Below are positions 24,301 through 34,281 of a stretch of DNA of 64,000 nucleotides, in pieces (the first letter of the stretch is position 1; every line of letters begins with the position of its first letter). The DNA is taken from assembly GCA_035771175.1 (NCBI GenBank), contig CM069607.1:15942001-16006000 (forward strand), given 5' to 3'. The translations under genes were made by a program, and so were the position numbers. The notes under the pieces were generated by a model that worked only from the letters and a program-made list of their open reading frames with translations, was not told the origin of the DNA and searched no databases. This DNA comes from Paratinospora sagittata. Lineage: Eukaryota; Streptophyta; Magnoliopsida; Ranunculales; Menispermaceae.

Positions 24301-24519
24301 TTTTTATGGAGTATCTCTTGTCTTGGATGATTAATACGGTTGGTAGTTTTGTTTAGTACCATTTTATATTATGTCGTTGTTTGGGATAAAGCTCGTAGGG
24401 TCTCAACCACCTCACGGAGATTGAGAAGTGGTTGGAGATGCCTACGCCGGGTGTCCCCCCCCGACATTCCGCACACCATTCCTTGCCGGGTTGGTGGTCC
24501 GGGGTGCGGGGTCGCCACA
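21347..24519 (+). repeat. Element B LTR, second copy
   Basis: 3173 bp, with the same TGTGACACCCC start and GCCACA end as the first copy. The extra ~150 bp come from additional minisatellite units. The patch 22313-22615 differs from 17321-17620 at roughly 13% of positions by eye, far more than the flanking parts. The 37-bp repeat is present again near 23706 and 23762. It borders copia LTR sequence at 24520. Confidence 0.93.
21710..22215 (+). repeat. Minisatellite in element B LTR 2
   Basis: Same unit family as 16868-17235, but with about ten cores instead of seven. The unit order (single or doubled cores between the ATGGACAAGTGT segments) also differs between the two LTRs. Confidence 0.92.
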
Positions 24520-24719
24520 CTGTAAGTGTATTTTTTCTCAGCATTACGTATTCAAATTTACATATCTTTGTAATGCTATGTATATAAGCTTAATTGTAAA
24601 GTGTTCTACTTTTTTTAGAACCAACATAATTTTCTGTATTGGTATGCTGGTGTATTTCAGGAATGAAACAACTAGGTCAAGTGAATGTAATTCACTTAAT
24701 GATTTCAAGGTTCAAATCA

Positions 24720-25160
24720 TGTTAAGGTTCATCCTCAACTGCAAGTAGGATAACGGTTCTTCTTCATCCTGTAAAAGGAATATGCGTTATTCCTCAGGCA
24801 AGAAAAAGGAAATCGATTGTTCGTAATCCCGCAAAAGGATCGTGATTCTTTCTCAATCAGTAAAAGGGAAGGTGCGTCCTTAACCTATAAAATGATAGGT
24901 TATCTCTAAACATGTAAAAGAGAACCGGTTCATCCTGAGCCCGTAAAAGGATAGGTTCGTCCTTAACCTGTAAAATGATAGGTTATCTTTGAACCTGTAA
25001 AAGAGAAACGGTTCTTCCTTATCCCTTTTAAGGAACATGGGTTCTTTCTCATCCCAAAAAAAGGAAATGTGGTTTATCCTTAGCCTGCAAAAGGATAGGT
25101 TTGCCTTGAACCTGAAAAAGGGAAAGTTGTAACGGTTTGGTTCTCACCAATAAGAGAATC
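24720..25160 (+). repeat. Downstream hairpin array with varying stems, copia solo LTR
   Basis: About a dozen short stem-loops in a row. The loops share a CCTGTAAA or CCCGCAAA-like core while the stems change: for example TAACCTAT/ATAGGTTA (24881-24902), TATCCTT/AAGGATA near 25075, ATCCT/AGGAT near 24925. The last one, GGTTCTC/GAGAATC (25139-25160), occurs in the other copia LTRs with altered but still pairing stems. A further TAGTGG/CCACTA hairpin is at 25199-25227. Confidence 0.8.
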
Positions 25161-26132
25161 AGTTAGTGGATTAAGAAAATCCTAATCAAGAGATTAGGTA
25201 GTGGACGTAGGCTTGGCCGAACCACTATAAATCCTAGTGTGCTTTAAGTTATGCATTTTACTTTATGGTTAGTATATGCATTCAATTCTAATGTATCAAA
25301 GTTTATCACTAAGGCTTTGGAAATTTTTTTAATTTGACCATCACCTAATTCACCCCCCCTCTTGGGTGCACCAACAAAGACATGAAAACATTAAACAATG
25401 GTTTGAACATGAATAAGAACAATTGAAAACAAACTAGAATGGTGTAGAAAATCTTCAATAATCTTCAAAGTTGATCTTCTTCTCCACTTCGCTCCAGCCA
25501 TAATCCTCTTGTTCTCTACTCTATGATGCTTTAGAAACCCTAAACAATGGTCTATATAAAGCCACAAGTCCATAGGAAGTCGCCCAAGAAAGATCCAAGT
25601 CGAACTAGCCAAGTTCGCACAATTAGAAAACTTTCTAAGTTTGAAATACCCCCGGCGCCGCGGCTCCCACTCACTGGCCTCTCCTTCTTTCACCTCCACC
25701 ATGCGGCACCCATTCTGGACATCGCGGTGCCTAGTCTCGGGAGTGGTGGTGGCTATTTTGTGGACTTAGACATTTTTTCACTTCTTTTTTCCTTGTATTC
25801 TTCATGTTTAGCCATTTTTTCACTTCTTTTTGCCTTGCATTCTTCATGGTTCTTCAAGTTAACATCACGCATCATGTTTCCATCATCCAAATCCATGTTC
25901 AACACATCTAAACACCTACAAAACAAATCAAAACCAATAAGTAACATACTTATATACTCAAATCTATCAACTTATAAAATTCAAAATTGAAATAAGGCAT
26001 AAAATACCAGAAGTGACTTAAACTATCAAATAACCTAATTTTGATAAACTATCCTAATATATGATCCAAATACTCTAAAACTCACCTAAAACATGCTCCA
26101 AAACATATACTAAATACCTACTTATCATGCAT

Positions 26133-27300
26133 GGCTCTGGCATAGGAGACTAGCTCATTTCAATATGGAAAAAACATATCTAGGATAGTTAAAAATGATT
26201 CTTCCAAGGGTATTCCAAAAGGAATTTACACAAAAGACAAGGAGTGTGAACCATGTCAATCAGGCAAGCATACTAGATCATCATTTAAGAGCAAGAGGTA
26301 TCAATCTACCACTAGAGCTCTTGAATTGATTCATATGGATCTTTTCGGACCTACGAAGACACAAAGCTTAGGAGGAAAATCATATGTGTATGTAACTGTT
26401 GATGACTTTACTAGATACACTTGGACATTCTTTCTGGCTCATAAGTCTGAAGTGTGTTAATTGTTCATCAAATTTTGTAAAAGAATCAAAAATAAAAAAG
26501 GATACAAAATAAACAAAGTTAGAAGTGATAGATGAGGTGAATTTGTTAATAAAAATCTTGAAGAATTTTGTAATAATCAAGGCTATACTCACCATCTGTC
26601 AGCCCTTAGAACACCTCAACAAAATGGTATTGAGAGGAAAAATAGATCATTGTAGGAAATGTGTAAAACAATGCTTAGTGAATATAATACTACAAACTAT
26701 TTTTGGGCAGAAGCTATAAACACTACATGTTATGTAATGTAGAATACTAATTAGGGAAAACTTGAACAAAACACGTATGAATTATGGAAAGGACGAACAC
26801 CCAACATCAATTACTTTTGAGTATTTGAATGTTAGTGTTTTATCTTAAATGATAAAGATAACTTAGACAAGTTTGAACCTAAATCAGACATAAGAATATT
26901 TTTAGGATATTGTTTTTACAGTAGAGCTTACAAAGTTTATAACAAAGCTACCAAAAACTGTCAAAGAATCCATTCATGTAAACTTTGATGAAAGTTGGAA
27001 ATGTTCCGAAGAAAGCTCAAGAAATAAGACCAGATCATGAAATACCTTTTGAAGTATCTAAAAATTCTAGATTACTTCAAGGTCATGCCAAAGAGAAAAT
27101 ACTAGGAGATTTAACTAAGGGTATATCCACTAGAGTTTCAATCCACATAGATCAAGAGTTTGTTGCTTTTGTATCTCAGATTGAACCAATAAAAGTGGAT
27201 GATGCATTGAAAGATGGGAATTGGATTCTTGCTATGCAAGAAAAACTAGGACACTTTGTAAGAAACAAAGTATGAGAATTAGTTCCTAGACCATCTAATC
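26133..27300 (+). pseudogene. pol: C1 copia integrase and pol linker
   Basis: Continues C1 after the solo LTR. Motifs: LWHRRLAH (zinc domain start), CEPCQSGKHTRSSFKSKR, LIHMDLFGPTKTQSLGGKSYV (first Asp), VDDFTRYTWTFFLAHKS, VRSDR (second Asp region) and TPQQNGIERKNRS-like (Glu region). Many stops and frameshifts occur. The linker after the core includes DNLDKFEPKSD and KVDDALKDGNWILAMQEKLG, the usual lead into copia RT. It breaks at about 27358 into a gypsy LTR fragment. Confidence 0.9.
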
Positions 27301-27358
27301 AATCAATCATAGGAACCAAATTGGTTTTTAGAAACAAAAAGAATGGACAAGGAATCAT

Positions 27359-27703
27359 TGTCACACCCTGCCCAATTTACCCAATGTGAGGTGCAAAAGT
27401 AAGGGTGTCGAGTGCTCAATCCACTCGATCATAGTAGCACATACAGAAGCATAGAGGCCCACATCTTTAATAATACAATACAAACTTTTAACGGATATAC
27501 TATTATATTAAAAACATATAGAGTTTCTTAATCATTACATTATTTATAGCAAAAAGATAAGAAAAAGGTAACTAGGGTGAAACCCATACAAAAGTACCAA
27601 AATAACAAAAGAAGAGTAGTCAAAAATAGGCATCTAGAAACCTGAAACCATCGCTACTATCATCAGACCAATCTGACAGGACCTGGGGAGAGTACATACA
27701 CAA
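27359..27703 (-). repeat. Gypsy LTR fragment inside C1 RT
   Basis: It begins TGTCACACCCTGCCC, like the plus-strand view of the ends of the minus-strand LTRs at 44492 and 61151, and has no coding potential. It replaces about 200 bp of the RT N-terminus, compared with C2 near 57015-57205. No target duplication is evident, so insertion plus deletion is likely. Confidence 0.6.
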
Positions 27704-28863
27704 AAGTATATGTGGAACAACCTCTAGGGCTTGAGGATGCTCATAATTTGGAACATGTGTTCAAACTCCACAAAGCCTTATGGATTAAGACAGGCTCCTA
27801 GAGCTTGGTATGATAGACTGAGTTCATTTCTTTTAGATCATAAATTTTAGAAATGAAAACTCGATCCAACCTTATTTATCAAACACCATGATGACAATAT
27901 GCTTATTGTTCAAATATATGTGGATGATATCATATTTGGTGTATCAGACAAGGAATTGTGTGATGAGTTTTCAAAGATAATGCAAAAGGAATTTGAAATG
28001 AGTATGATGGGAGAACTTACATACTTTTTAGGCTTGAAAATTAAGCAAATGGAAAATGACACATTTATAAGCCAATCAAAGTATTTTAAGGAAATGATCA
28101 AAACGCTCCCATTGAACAATTTGAAATCAATAGATACTCCCTGTGACTCAGCAATCAAACTAGATAAATATGGAAAAGGTAAATCAATTGATCTAAAACT
28201 TTATAGAAGTATGATTGGAAGTCTACTGTACCTCACAGTAAGTAGACCTGACATTATGTTCAATGTCTGTCTATGTGCAAGATTCCAATCAGAACCTAAA
28301 TAATTTCCCTTAAAATGTGTCAAACGAATCTTTAGATACATTAATGGCACAACTGATCTAGGAATTTGGTACTCCAAAGGTAGGTCATTTCAACTAAAAA
28401 GTCATGTGGACTCCGACTATGCCGACAGTCTAACTGATCGAAAAAGTACCTCTGAATTTTGTCACTTTCTCGAAAATTCTTTAATTTCCTAGTTTTGCAA
28501 GAAGCAACACTCAATGGCACTATCCATGGCTGAAGCAAAATATGTTGTAGTTGGAAGTTGTTGTTCTCAGGTTTTGTACATGAAACAACTTCAGGACTAT
28601 CAAATTTTTATTGAATGTGCTAAAATCTTATGTGATAATACATGTACTATTAACATATCTAAGAATCCTACATTGCACTCTCGAACTAAACACATTCAAA
28701 TAAGACATTATTTCTTAAGGGATCATGTGCAAAATGGTGATGTTCAATTAACTCACATTTGCACAAAAGAACAACTAGCTAATATCTTCACTAAAGCCTT
28801 ACCTAAGGATCAATTTGTTCATATCAGAAGAGAGCTTGGGATGTTCTCTACATCTGACCTATA
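27704..28863 (+). pseudogene. pol: C1 copia reverse transcriptase and RNase H
   Basis: The readable part holds the RT active site [13 protein letters not shown] (27899 on), FEMSMMGELTYFLGLKIKQ, SIDTPCDSAIKLDK, LYLTVSRPDIMF, then RNase H with DSDYADSLTDRKSTSEFCHF and SMAEAKYVVVGSCCSQ. The end, ANIFTKALPKDQF and RRELGMFSTSDL, is the usual copia pol terminus. Stops at about 28302 and 28488 and frame problems near 27780 break it. The YVDD box is intact. Confidence 0.93.
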
Positions 28864-29172
28864 ATATTTTAATGGTTACCTTATTCAGGGGGAGAAGTAC
28901 CATTTGACTACTTCACTCTTTTAGATGTTTTCAAAAGGGGGAGAAGTAATATATATTGAAGCATCATATCATCCATAAACTCAGGAGGAGAGAATAGGGA
29001 GATATGCATTATCATCAGTGTAAAACTCTTATCATATCAAAATAAGGAAAACATTGGCATTGTATGTCATTCATAGCATTCTTACTCATTGTAGGATCAA
29101 ACATTCATATCATTTTCTAGTTTGCTTCAAGGCCTACAGTGATGTGTTTGAAATCATCAAAAAGGGCGAGAT
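28864..29172 (+). other. C1 3' untranslated region with several polypurine tracts
   Basis: Purine runs occur at about 28887 (CAGGGGGAGAAG), 28935 (AAAGGGGGAGAAG), 28982 (CAGGAGGAGAGAATAGGGAG) and against the LTR at 29157-29170 (AAAAAGGGCGAGA). Several PPTs in this space are a known trait of Sireviruses. There is no open frame of note. Confidence 0.8.
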
Positions 29173-30425
29173 TGTTAATCTAATTATCCTCATGACACGT
29201 ATATGAGAAAAAATATTTTGATGATTACAAACCACATTCTTATATAGTCATCATATTGCATATACATTGCATATCTTATTGCATGAAGATTCGATCAAGA
29301 TTCAATGATGCATGATGGAAGAGCTATCAAGATCAAATTAAAGACCATAATAGTTCGAAGATAGATTTTATGCTATTAGAATCTGTTTAGGTTTGTAGAA
29401 CCTCTGATATCACATGATTCAGCAAGTGCTCGTGTTCTTGCGTGGTTGCATGTTTAATCGATTTGTTTTGAAGTGTTTTCGTTTGATTTTTTGATTACTC
29501 ATGATGAATTTTCAATGATTGATTTGATAAAAAAATACAGAGTTTTTAATCCTATTTGATCGAGTGTTGAAAGCGTAAAATATTTCTTAAGTGTTCTATC
29601 AGGAAGCTGACACGTCCATTAGGACGCTTATACAATTGCTAGTTAATTAAGCAACAAGCCAACAACAAGACGCTGATTGAATATTAGCATGCTGATAGTT
29701 TTTTGGCTTTAAAATGTTTTGAAATGCTAGGACGCTACTCAATCAGGAGCGCCCTCATGAAATCAACCTTATGACCGATTAGGACGCTGATTGTTTTTTG
29801 CGCTTTGAAAAGTCTCAAACCATCAGGACGCTACTAGTAAGTCAGCACCCTTAAAGAAAAAAAATGACAAAAGAGTGTGTGTTGAGTTAGGACCCTCATG
29901 GCCTATCAGGACGCTCACACGACACTGTCAACATTGTCAAAAAGCTGATTAAAGATATCAGCATGTGCCACCGTTCTGAATTTGCTATTTTCATGAAAAC
30001 ACAAAGGATTCAGGTGCTACTGCATAAGCTGAATCATTCAATTTTCATGAAAGGTTTTGACCATTTGATTTGAAACAAATTTGAGCACCAAAAACATTTT
30101 TGAAGATGAAATCAAACACAATCTATATATATGTGGCACATTGAGTCGTTGCACATACAAAACACATGAAAGTTATACTTCTTTTCGCTGCAAAAATTCT
30201 TGATCATTTTGTGAAAACTCTGATATAGTTTTTTTCTCGTGGATTTTCTAAACTTTAAACTCTAATCTTTTCAAAATCCATTGAAGAAAGAGGAGCTTTG
30301 AACCTCTCGATTTTTCAGCTGCATTTCATAACATATCATTATTGGATTTGTGGTGACTGAGGTTCATTCAAAAGCTCTGTAAGTATTTCATTGATTCTTG
30401 GTAAAGGAATCAAATCTATACTTGA
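29173..30425 (+). repeat. C1 3' LTR, right end lost
   Basis: It starts TGTTAATCTAATTATCC like the C2 LTR at 51799. It contains the AGGACGCT palindrome array at about 29600-29950 and a TATA-like CTATATATAT at 30123-30132. It breaks off near 30425, before the downstream hairpin array and the CCAACA end (about 450 bp missing). The adjoining sequence is Athila-type LTR; the exact junction within 30420-30480 could not be fixed. Confidence 0.87.
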
Positions 30426-31508
30426 AACTTTCGTCGAAGCGCCTTGGAAACTATTTAATACCCTCACTCAAGCACCATATACAAGTCAGAAGTTTGACCA
30501 ATTGCACACCAAAATTCTTAGGAGAGACCTCCATATACAAGGAATCCTCTCTCGAGTGCCACCCCCCAAGTCTAATATCATTCAATCCATGGTCAAGTGA
30601 TTAAAAGCATTAAGCAATAAGAAATATAAATAAACTATGAAGATTTAATCAATAATAAACATAAACCAAACTTAATACATATAATCTAGTGAGGAATCCA
30701 TCTCTCCTCTAGAAAACTAAATTAGTTCATAACTTTGAAGATAAAATCACGAAACATTGTTATAAACTTCCATAAGAACATTAAATAACAAACTAGAACT
30801 CCTTGGTTGAAGAAGATCTCTCCCTTGTCTCCAACTTCGATCTCTTCTTCTTCCTTTTGCTCTATCTGTCTTTCTTCTTTCTTCCTCCTTGAAAACCCTA
30901 AACAATGGTCTTTATAGAGGTACAAGTCCATAGGAAGTCGCAAGAAGAAACTCCAAGTTGAACTAGGAAAGTTCGCAACAAAATTAGAAGGTTTAAAATT
31001 CTGTCGCACCTTCACTTTCTTCCTATTTTTATCCACTCCACATCTCCCTTAAAACCCTTTCATCTTTTAGTATTTCAAGGAAAGAAGAAGTAGAAACAAA
31101 CCGCGTCCAATTCGGAGTTGTATAGCCCAAGATAAGGCGAAATCTCTAAAATCGCGCCCACCCATTGGTTTTCCAACTTGGTTTCTTCACTCCTTGTGGA
31201 CTTAGCCGATTTTTGGACCTCTTTTTGACTTGTTTTCTTCATGTATCTTCATTGCATCAGTATCATGTTTCCATCATCCAAGTTGAACTTCAAACACATC
31301 TAAACACCTACAAAACAAATGATTAAAACACTTATAAGATCAACTAAATCAACTTATAAAATTAAACACCGAAATAAAGCAATATATATCAAAAGTTGGC
31401 TAAACTAACAATAGACCAAACTAAGATAAACACACCAAATATATGAATAAACTAACCTAAAACTCATTCAAAACAAACTCTAAAACACATCTAAATGTCA
31501 ACTTATCA
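30426..31508 (-). repeat. D1 3' LTR, partial
   Basis: Minus strand starts TGATAAGTTGACATTTAG at 31508, as in D2. Blocks such as AATGGTCTTTATAG (30904) and AAGTCCATAGGAAGTCGC match the solo LTR at 25547-25590. The far end (about 30426-30480) is degraded against the copia LTR. The PPT reads AGTGTGGGAGTATT on the minus strand at 31509-31522. Confidence 0.85.
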
Positions 31509-33225
31509 AATACTCCCACACTTAGGACTTTGATTGTCCCGAGCAAAGGGAAAACAAAACTAAATTCAACACATCAATCTACCATCCTATTCTCAAACAA
31601 ATTAAAATTTGAATCGAAACATAACATGCATATCATCGTCGTGGCCTCTTAAGATCACATTGAAAAAATAATAACTCATTGAAAAATTTCAAGAGTGTTA
31701 GAGATGTCTAGATTTTCAATCCAACTCCTCACCTAACCTCATCTTCCATTCTCAAACACATCATCACATAGATAATCTCATCAAACCATTCATGAAATTC
31801 ATAGATAAGCAATCAAGTATAAAGTGTAAGTGATCTCAAATAGATATATATAAAGTGAATCCCATAGGCAAATCTTTCATACCACTCTCCACTAATGTAC
31901 GTCACATGTCATTTAGAATCAATAGGTCTTTCATAGGTTGTAATGTTGGAAACTTGGGAAAATTTAGCTCAAAACACTTTGATCTTTTACAAACATCCAC
32001 AACATTACATTTAGAACCAAAAACCCAATTTCAACATATATATCCTCTTCAAATATTCAACTTTTTAATTCACTCCCCATTCTTTTGCTTGCTTGTTTTC
32101 ATAGAACACTACACCCCCAAACTGATTTCTTTTCAACACATAGATATAACATTTTTTTCTTTGTTTCATCATTCATTCTTTTCATTCTCTTTTTCTTTTT
32201 CTTTTTTTCTTTTTTTTCTTTTTTTTATAAAGCTCATAAAATAAGGAAACTTCAACTCAATAATATTTCATTTCATCACCTCTTTTTCATACTTTTATTC
32301 CCACTTTCAACACTCAAAAAGATAGCACACCAATCATAATCAAAGTGTAAAGGTGAATAGGGTGAAAAACAAGAAATTAAACATATAGGTTCAAGATATT
32401 TAATGCATAGGTAACAAAAAAAAGATCATAAAGCTCAAAATGGGTGACTAAGGATATAATAAAAAATAAGGTATGCTATATGGCTCAAACTTATCCCAAA
32501 CATGGCTTAAATCATTTTCCTCATGGCAAGCTCTCTAGGATTTCACCTCAAGTGATAATGAAACTTGTTCAAGGATTTCTAGACATCTAATATATATAAC
32601 TTTACTTGAACAAATCCAATCCAAATAAGTCATGATTCCACAACATCAACCACACTAGACATGTAGAGAATTTCCTACAAAGCTAAGCAAAAAGGTGGAT
32701 CAAGCACACAGACTTATAAATTACTCTATACATTCCCTTAGAGTTGTGTTCATATGCATATTCTCTTGAAATTGACCATTCAAATTTTTAAAAAAAAAAA
32801 TAGAATCAAATCAGAATGTGTAAGATCATAGGATATCCTAACCTAAACTACCACATCTTTACTATGACAAGTCAAAAATCAAAACTCTCTCCCCAAACTT
32901 AAAAGAAGCATTGTCCTCAGTGCTTCACAATAAAAATATAATCAGAGAATGGATAGGAATAAAAGAAAGAGAGGTTGAGAAAACCCCCTTGACCCCCAAA
33001 GGGTTGAAGTCTCTACATATGCTCTTCATCCTCTCCATGTAGCTCGCACAAGGACCCTCAAACTTGATCTAGCACCTGGGAAAGAGATAGCAAAAAATAT
33101 GTCATTGGTAAAGGTAGATACTAAGCAACTAAATAACTAAAAACATAAAGGAAACTGATGGGTTGCCTCCCAACAAGCACTTGGTTTAAATTCCTCAGCC
33201 CAACTCGTCTTTGTTCATTTCTTTA
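31509..33225 (-). other. D1 internal non-coding block
   Basis: About 1.7 kb with no protein-like frame. It begins with the PPT and includes a pyrimidine-rich run (plus strand) at about 32145-32230. Segments match D2 40946-42695 in reverse, for example a GTTGGGAGGCAACCC-type block near 33160 and the block preceding the PPT. Retention in two copies suggests it belongs to the element. The Phe/Ser-rich frame at 31855-32244 is a composition artefact. Confidence 0.75.
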
Positions 33226-34281
33226 AGGTGGATCATCAAGAAGCACAACCTTCACATTCCTTTCATCTTGGTCCTTAAGATGCTTTAGCCGATTGTTCTT
33301 GACTCGAGAAAGAGATCCATCTTCCCGCTTATGCTAAATCATAGTATGCAACAACTTTTCTTCTTCAACATGAGGCATCAAATATAGGTCCTTCCACGCC
33401 AAGGGAGGGGGGTTATCTAAATTTTTCACTTTGTCCACATAGTGCTCCAAGGCATCTTTCGGTGTAGGCTTCTCATAAGGCTTGGTGGCACACTCATTAA
33501 TTACCCCCTTTGATGGAAATTATGCTTCTTATCGGAAGCTTTGGGTGTATTATAGATCTTAAACATCACTTTGTCTTCATTAACCCTCAAGGTAAGCGCA
33601 CGAAGCTCCACGTTTATCAATGCTTTCCTAGTAATAAGGAATGGTCTCCCAAGTATTAAGGGAATGTTTTCATCCTCCTCCATATCCAACACTACAAAAT
33701 CCACAAGGAATATAAACTTGTCAACCTTTGCTAGCACATCCTCAATGATGCCCTGAGGATATGTAAGTGATCGGTCTGCTAGTTGCAAAGCGATTGTAGT
33801 GGGCTTCACCTCCCCAAGTCCCAATTTCCTAAAAATAGAAAAAGGCATTAGATTTATACTTGCACCTAAGTCACAAAGTACATTATCAAAAGAAAAAGTG
33901 CCAATCGTGCAAGGTATTTTGAAACTCCCTGGATCTTTTAGCTTCTGAGGCAGTTTCTTTTGAAGGATCGCACTACATTCCTCCGTGAGCTTCACCATCT
34001 CAAACTCCTCAAGCTTTCTTTTTCTTGACATCACATTTTTCATGAATTTGGCGTAGTTCAGCATCTGCTCCGGTGCATCTGCAAAAAGAATATTGATTTG
34101 AATTTTCTTGAAAATTTCCAAAAATTTAGCAAATTAGTCATCAAGTTTCTTTTTCTAAAAGCGTTGAGGATATGGAAGATGTAGTTTAATAAGAGGAGGG
34201 TCATCCAAAAAGGTAATAGAACCCGACCGGTATGGCCTCTCCTTTGGCTTTTCTTTCTCAAGCTCCTCTTAATGTGACTCT
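33226..34281 (-). pseudogene. D1 gag end, protease and integrase-tail remnant
   Basis: Minus strand, in order: gag end with KPKERPYRSGSITF, a TAG at 34155-34157, then EIFKKIQINILFADAPEQML and the protease active site [40 protein letters not shown] and PFL. The 206-aa frame is 33501-34121. After KLLHT (about 33360) the frame jumps to RVKNNRLKHLK...NVKVVLLDDPP (33226-33335), a match to the Athila integrase C-terminal end. RT through the integrase core is missing. The protease catalytic Asp is intact. Confidence 0.88.

Larger units (their letters stand above)
16200..24519 (+). mobile_element. Ty3/gypsy element B, recombinant tandem with internal deletion
   Basis: Order: integrase end (16200-16496), LTR (16505-19524), PBS remnant, RNase H-integrase-chromodomain (19535-21335), LTR (21347-24519). 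The left integrase piece is about 99% identical to 21043-21346. So this is part of an LTR-internal-LTR-internal-LTR chain, truncated on the left. Gag, protease and RT are deleted from the internal part. It lies within the copia solo LTR. High similarity of its repeats marks it as the youngest insertion in this nest. Confidence 0.9.
14539..25376 (+). repeat. Copia (Sirevirus-like) solo LTR, split by gypsy element B
   Basis: The left part (14539-16199) starts TGTTGACC; the right part (24520-25376) ends with a CACCCCCCCTCTTGG-like block and CCAACA. Together they are about 2.5 kb. Flanks AAGAT (14534-14538) and AAGAC (25377-25381) are a target duplication with one mismatch, sitting inside the Athila-type LTR. 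The LTR has a U3 hairpin array, a TATA box near 16025 and a second hairpin array at 24720-25160. Element B interrupts it. Confidence 0.87.
13827..26127 (-). repeat. Athila-type (family D) solo LTR, split by a nested insertion
   Basis: The LTR itself is 13827-14538 plus 25377-26127, about 1.46 kb. Reversed, it starts TGATAAGTAG and ends GTGTGCAAAATCAC..ACAACA-like, matching the D2 LTR at 42696-44037. TGCAT at 13822-13826 and 26128-26132 is a perfect 5-bp target duplication, and the copia pol frame of C1 rejoins across it. There are no internal sequences, so this is a solo LTR. The open frame of 147 aa inside 25547-25990 is not protein-like and is ignored. Confidence 0.92.
12302..30425 (+). mobile_element. 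Ty1/copia element C1 (Sirevirus-like), truncated and interrupted
   Basis: Copia order gag, protease, integrase, RT, RNase H, PPTs, 3' LTR is spread over 12302-13826, 26133-28863 and 28864-30425. The 5' LTR, PBS and gag N-terminus are missing. It is opened by a solo LTR nest at 13827-26127 with a perfect TGCAT target duplication, and a second gypsy LTR fragment replaces part of RT at 27359-27703. The coiled-coil gag, several PPTs and palindrome-rich LTR point to the Sirevirus (SIRE/Maximus) lineage. Confidence 0.9.
30426..34281 (-). mobile_element. Athila-derived element D1, 5' part missing
   Basis: Reading leftwards: end of gag and protease (33336-34281), a short integrase-tail remnant (33226-33335), about 1.7 kb without genes, PPT, and a 3' LTR cut at its far end (30426-31508). 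RT, RNase H and the integrase core are absent. The same arrangement with the same junction is found in D2 (38699-44037), so this looks like a family feature. Confidence 0.85.

Noticed and set aside
25547..25990. Plus-strand ORF of 147 aa
   Set aside because: Lies in the Athila-type solo LTR; composition (Ser, Phe, Leu) follows AT/CT-rich DNA and the matching region in other D LTRs has no such frame.
31855..32244. Plus-strand ORF of 129 aa ending in a Phe/Ser run
   Set aside because: Opposite strand to D1, driven by a pyrimidine tract; no similarity to known proteins recognised.
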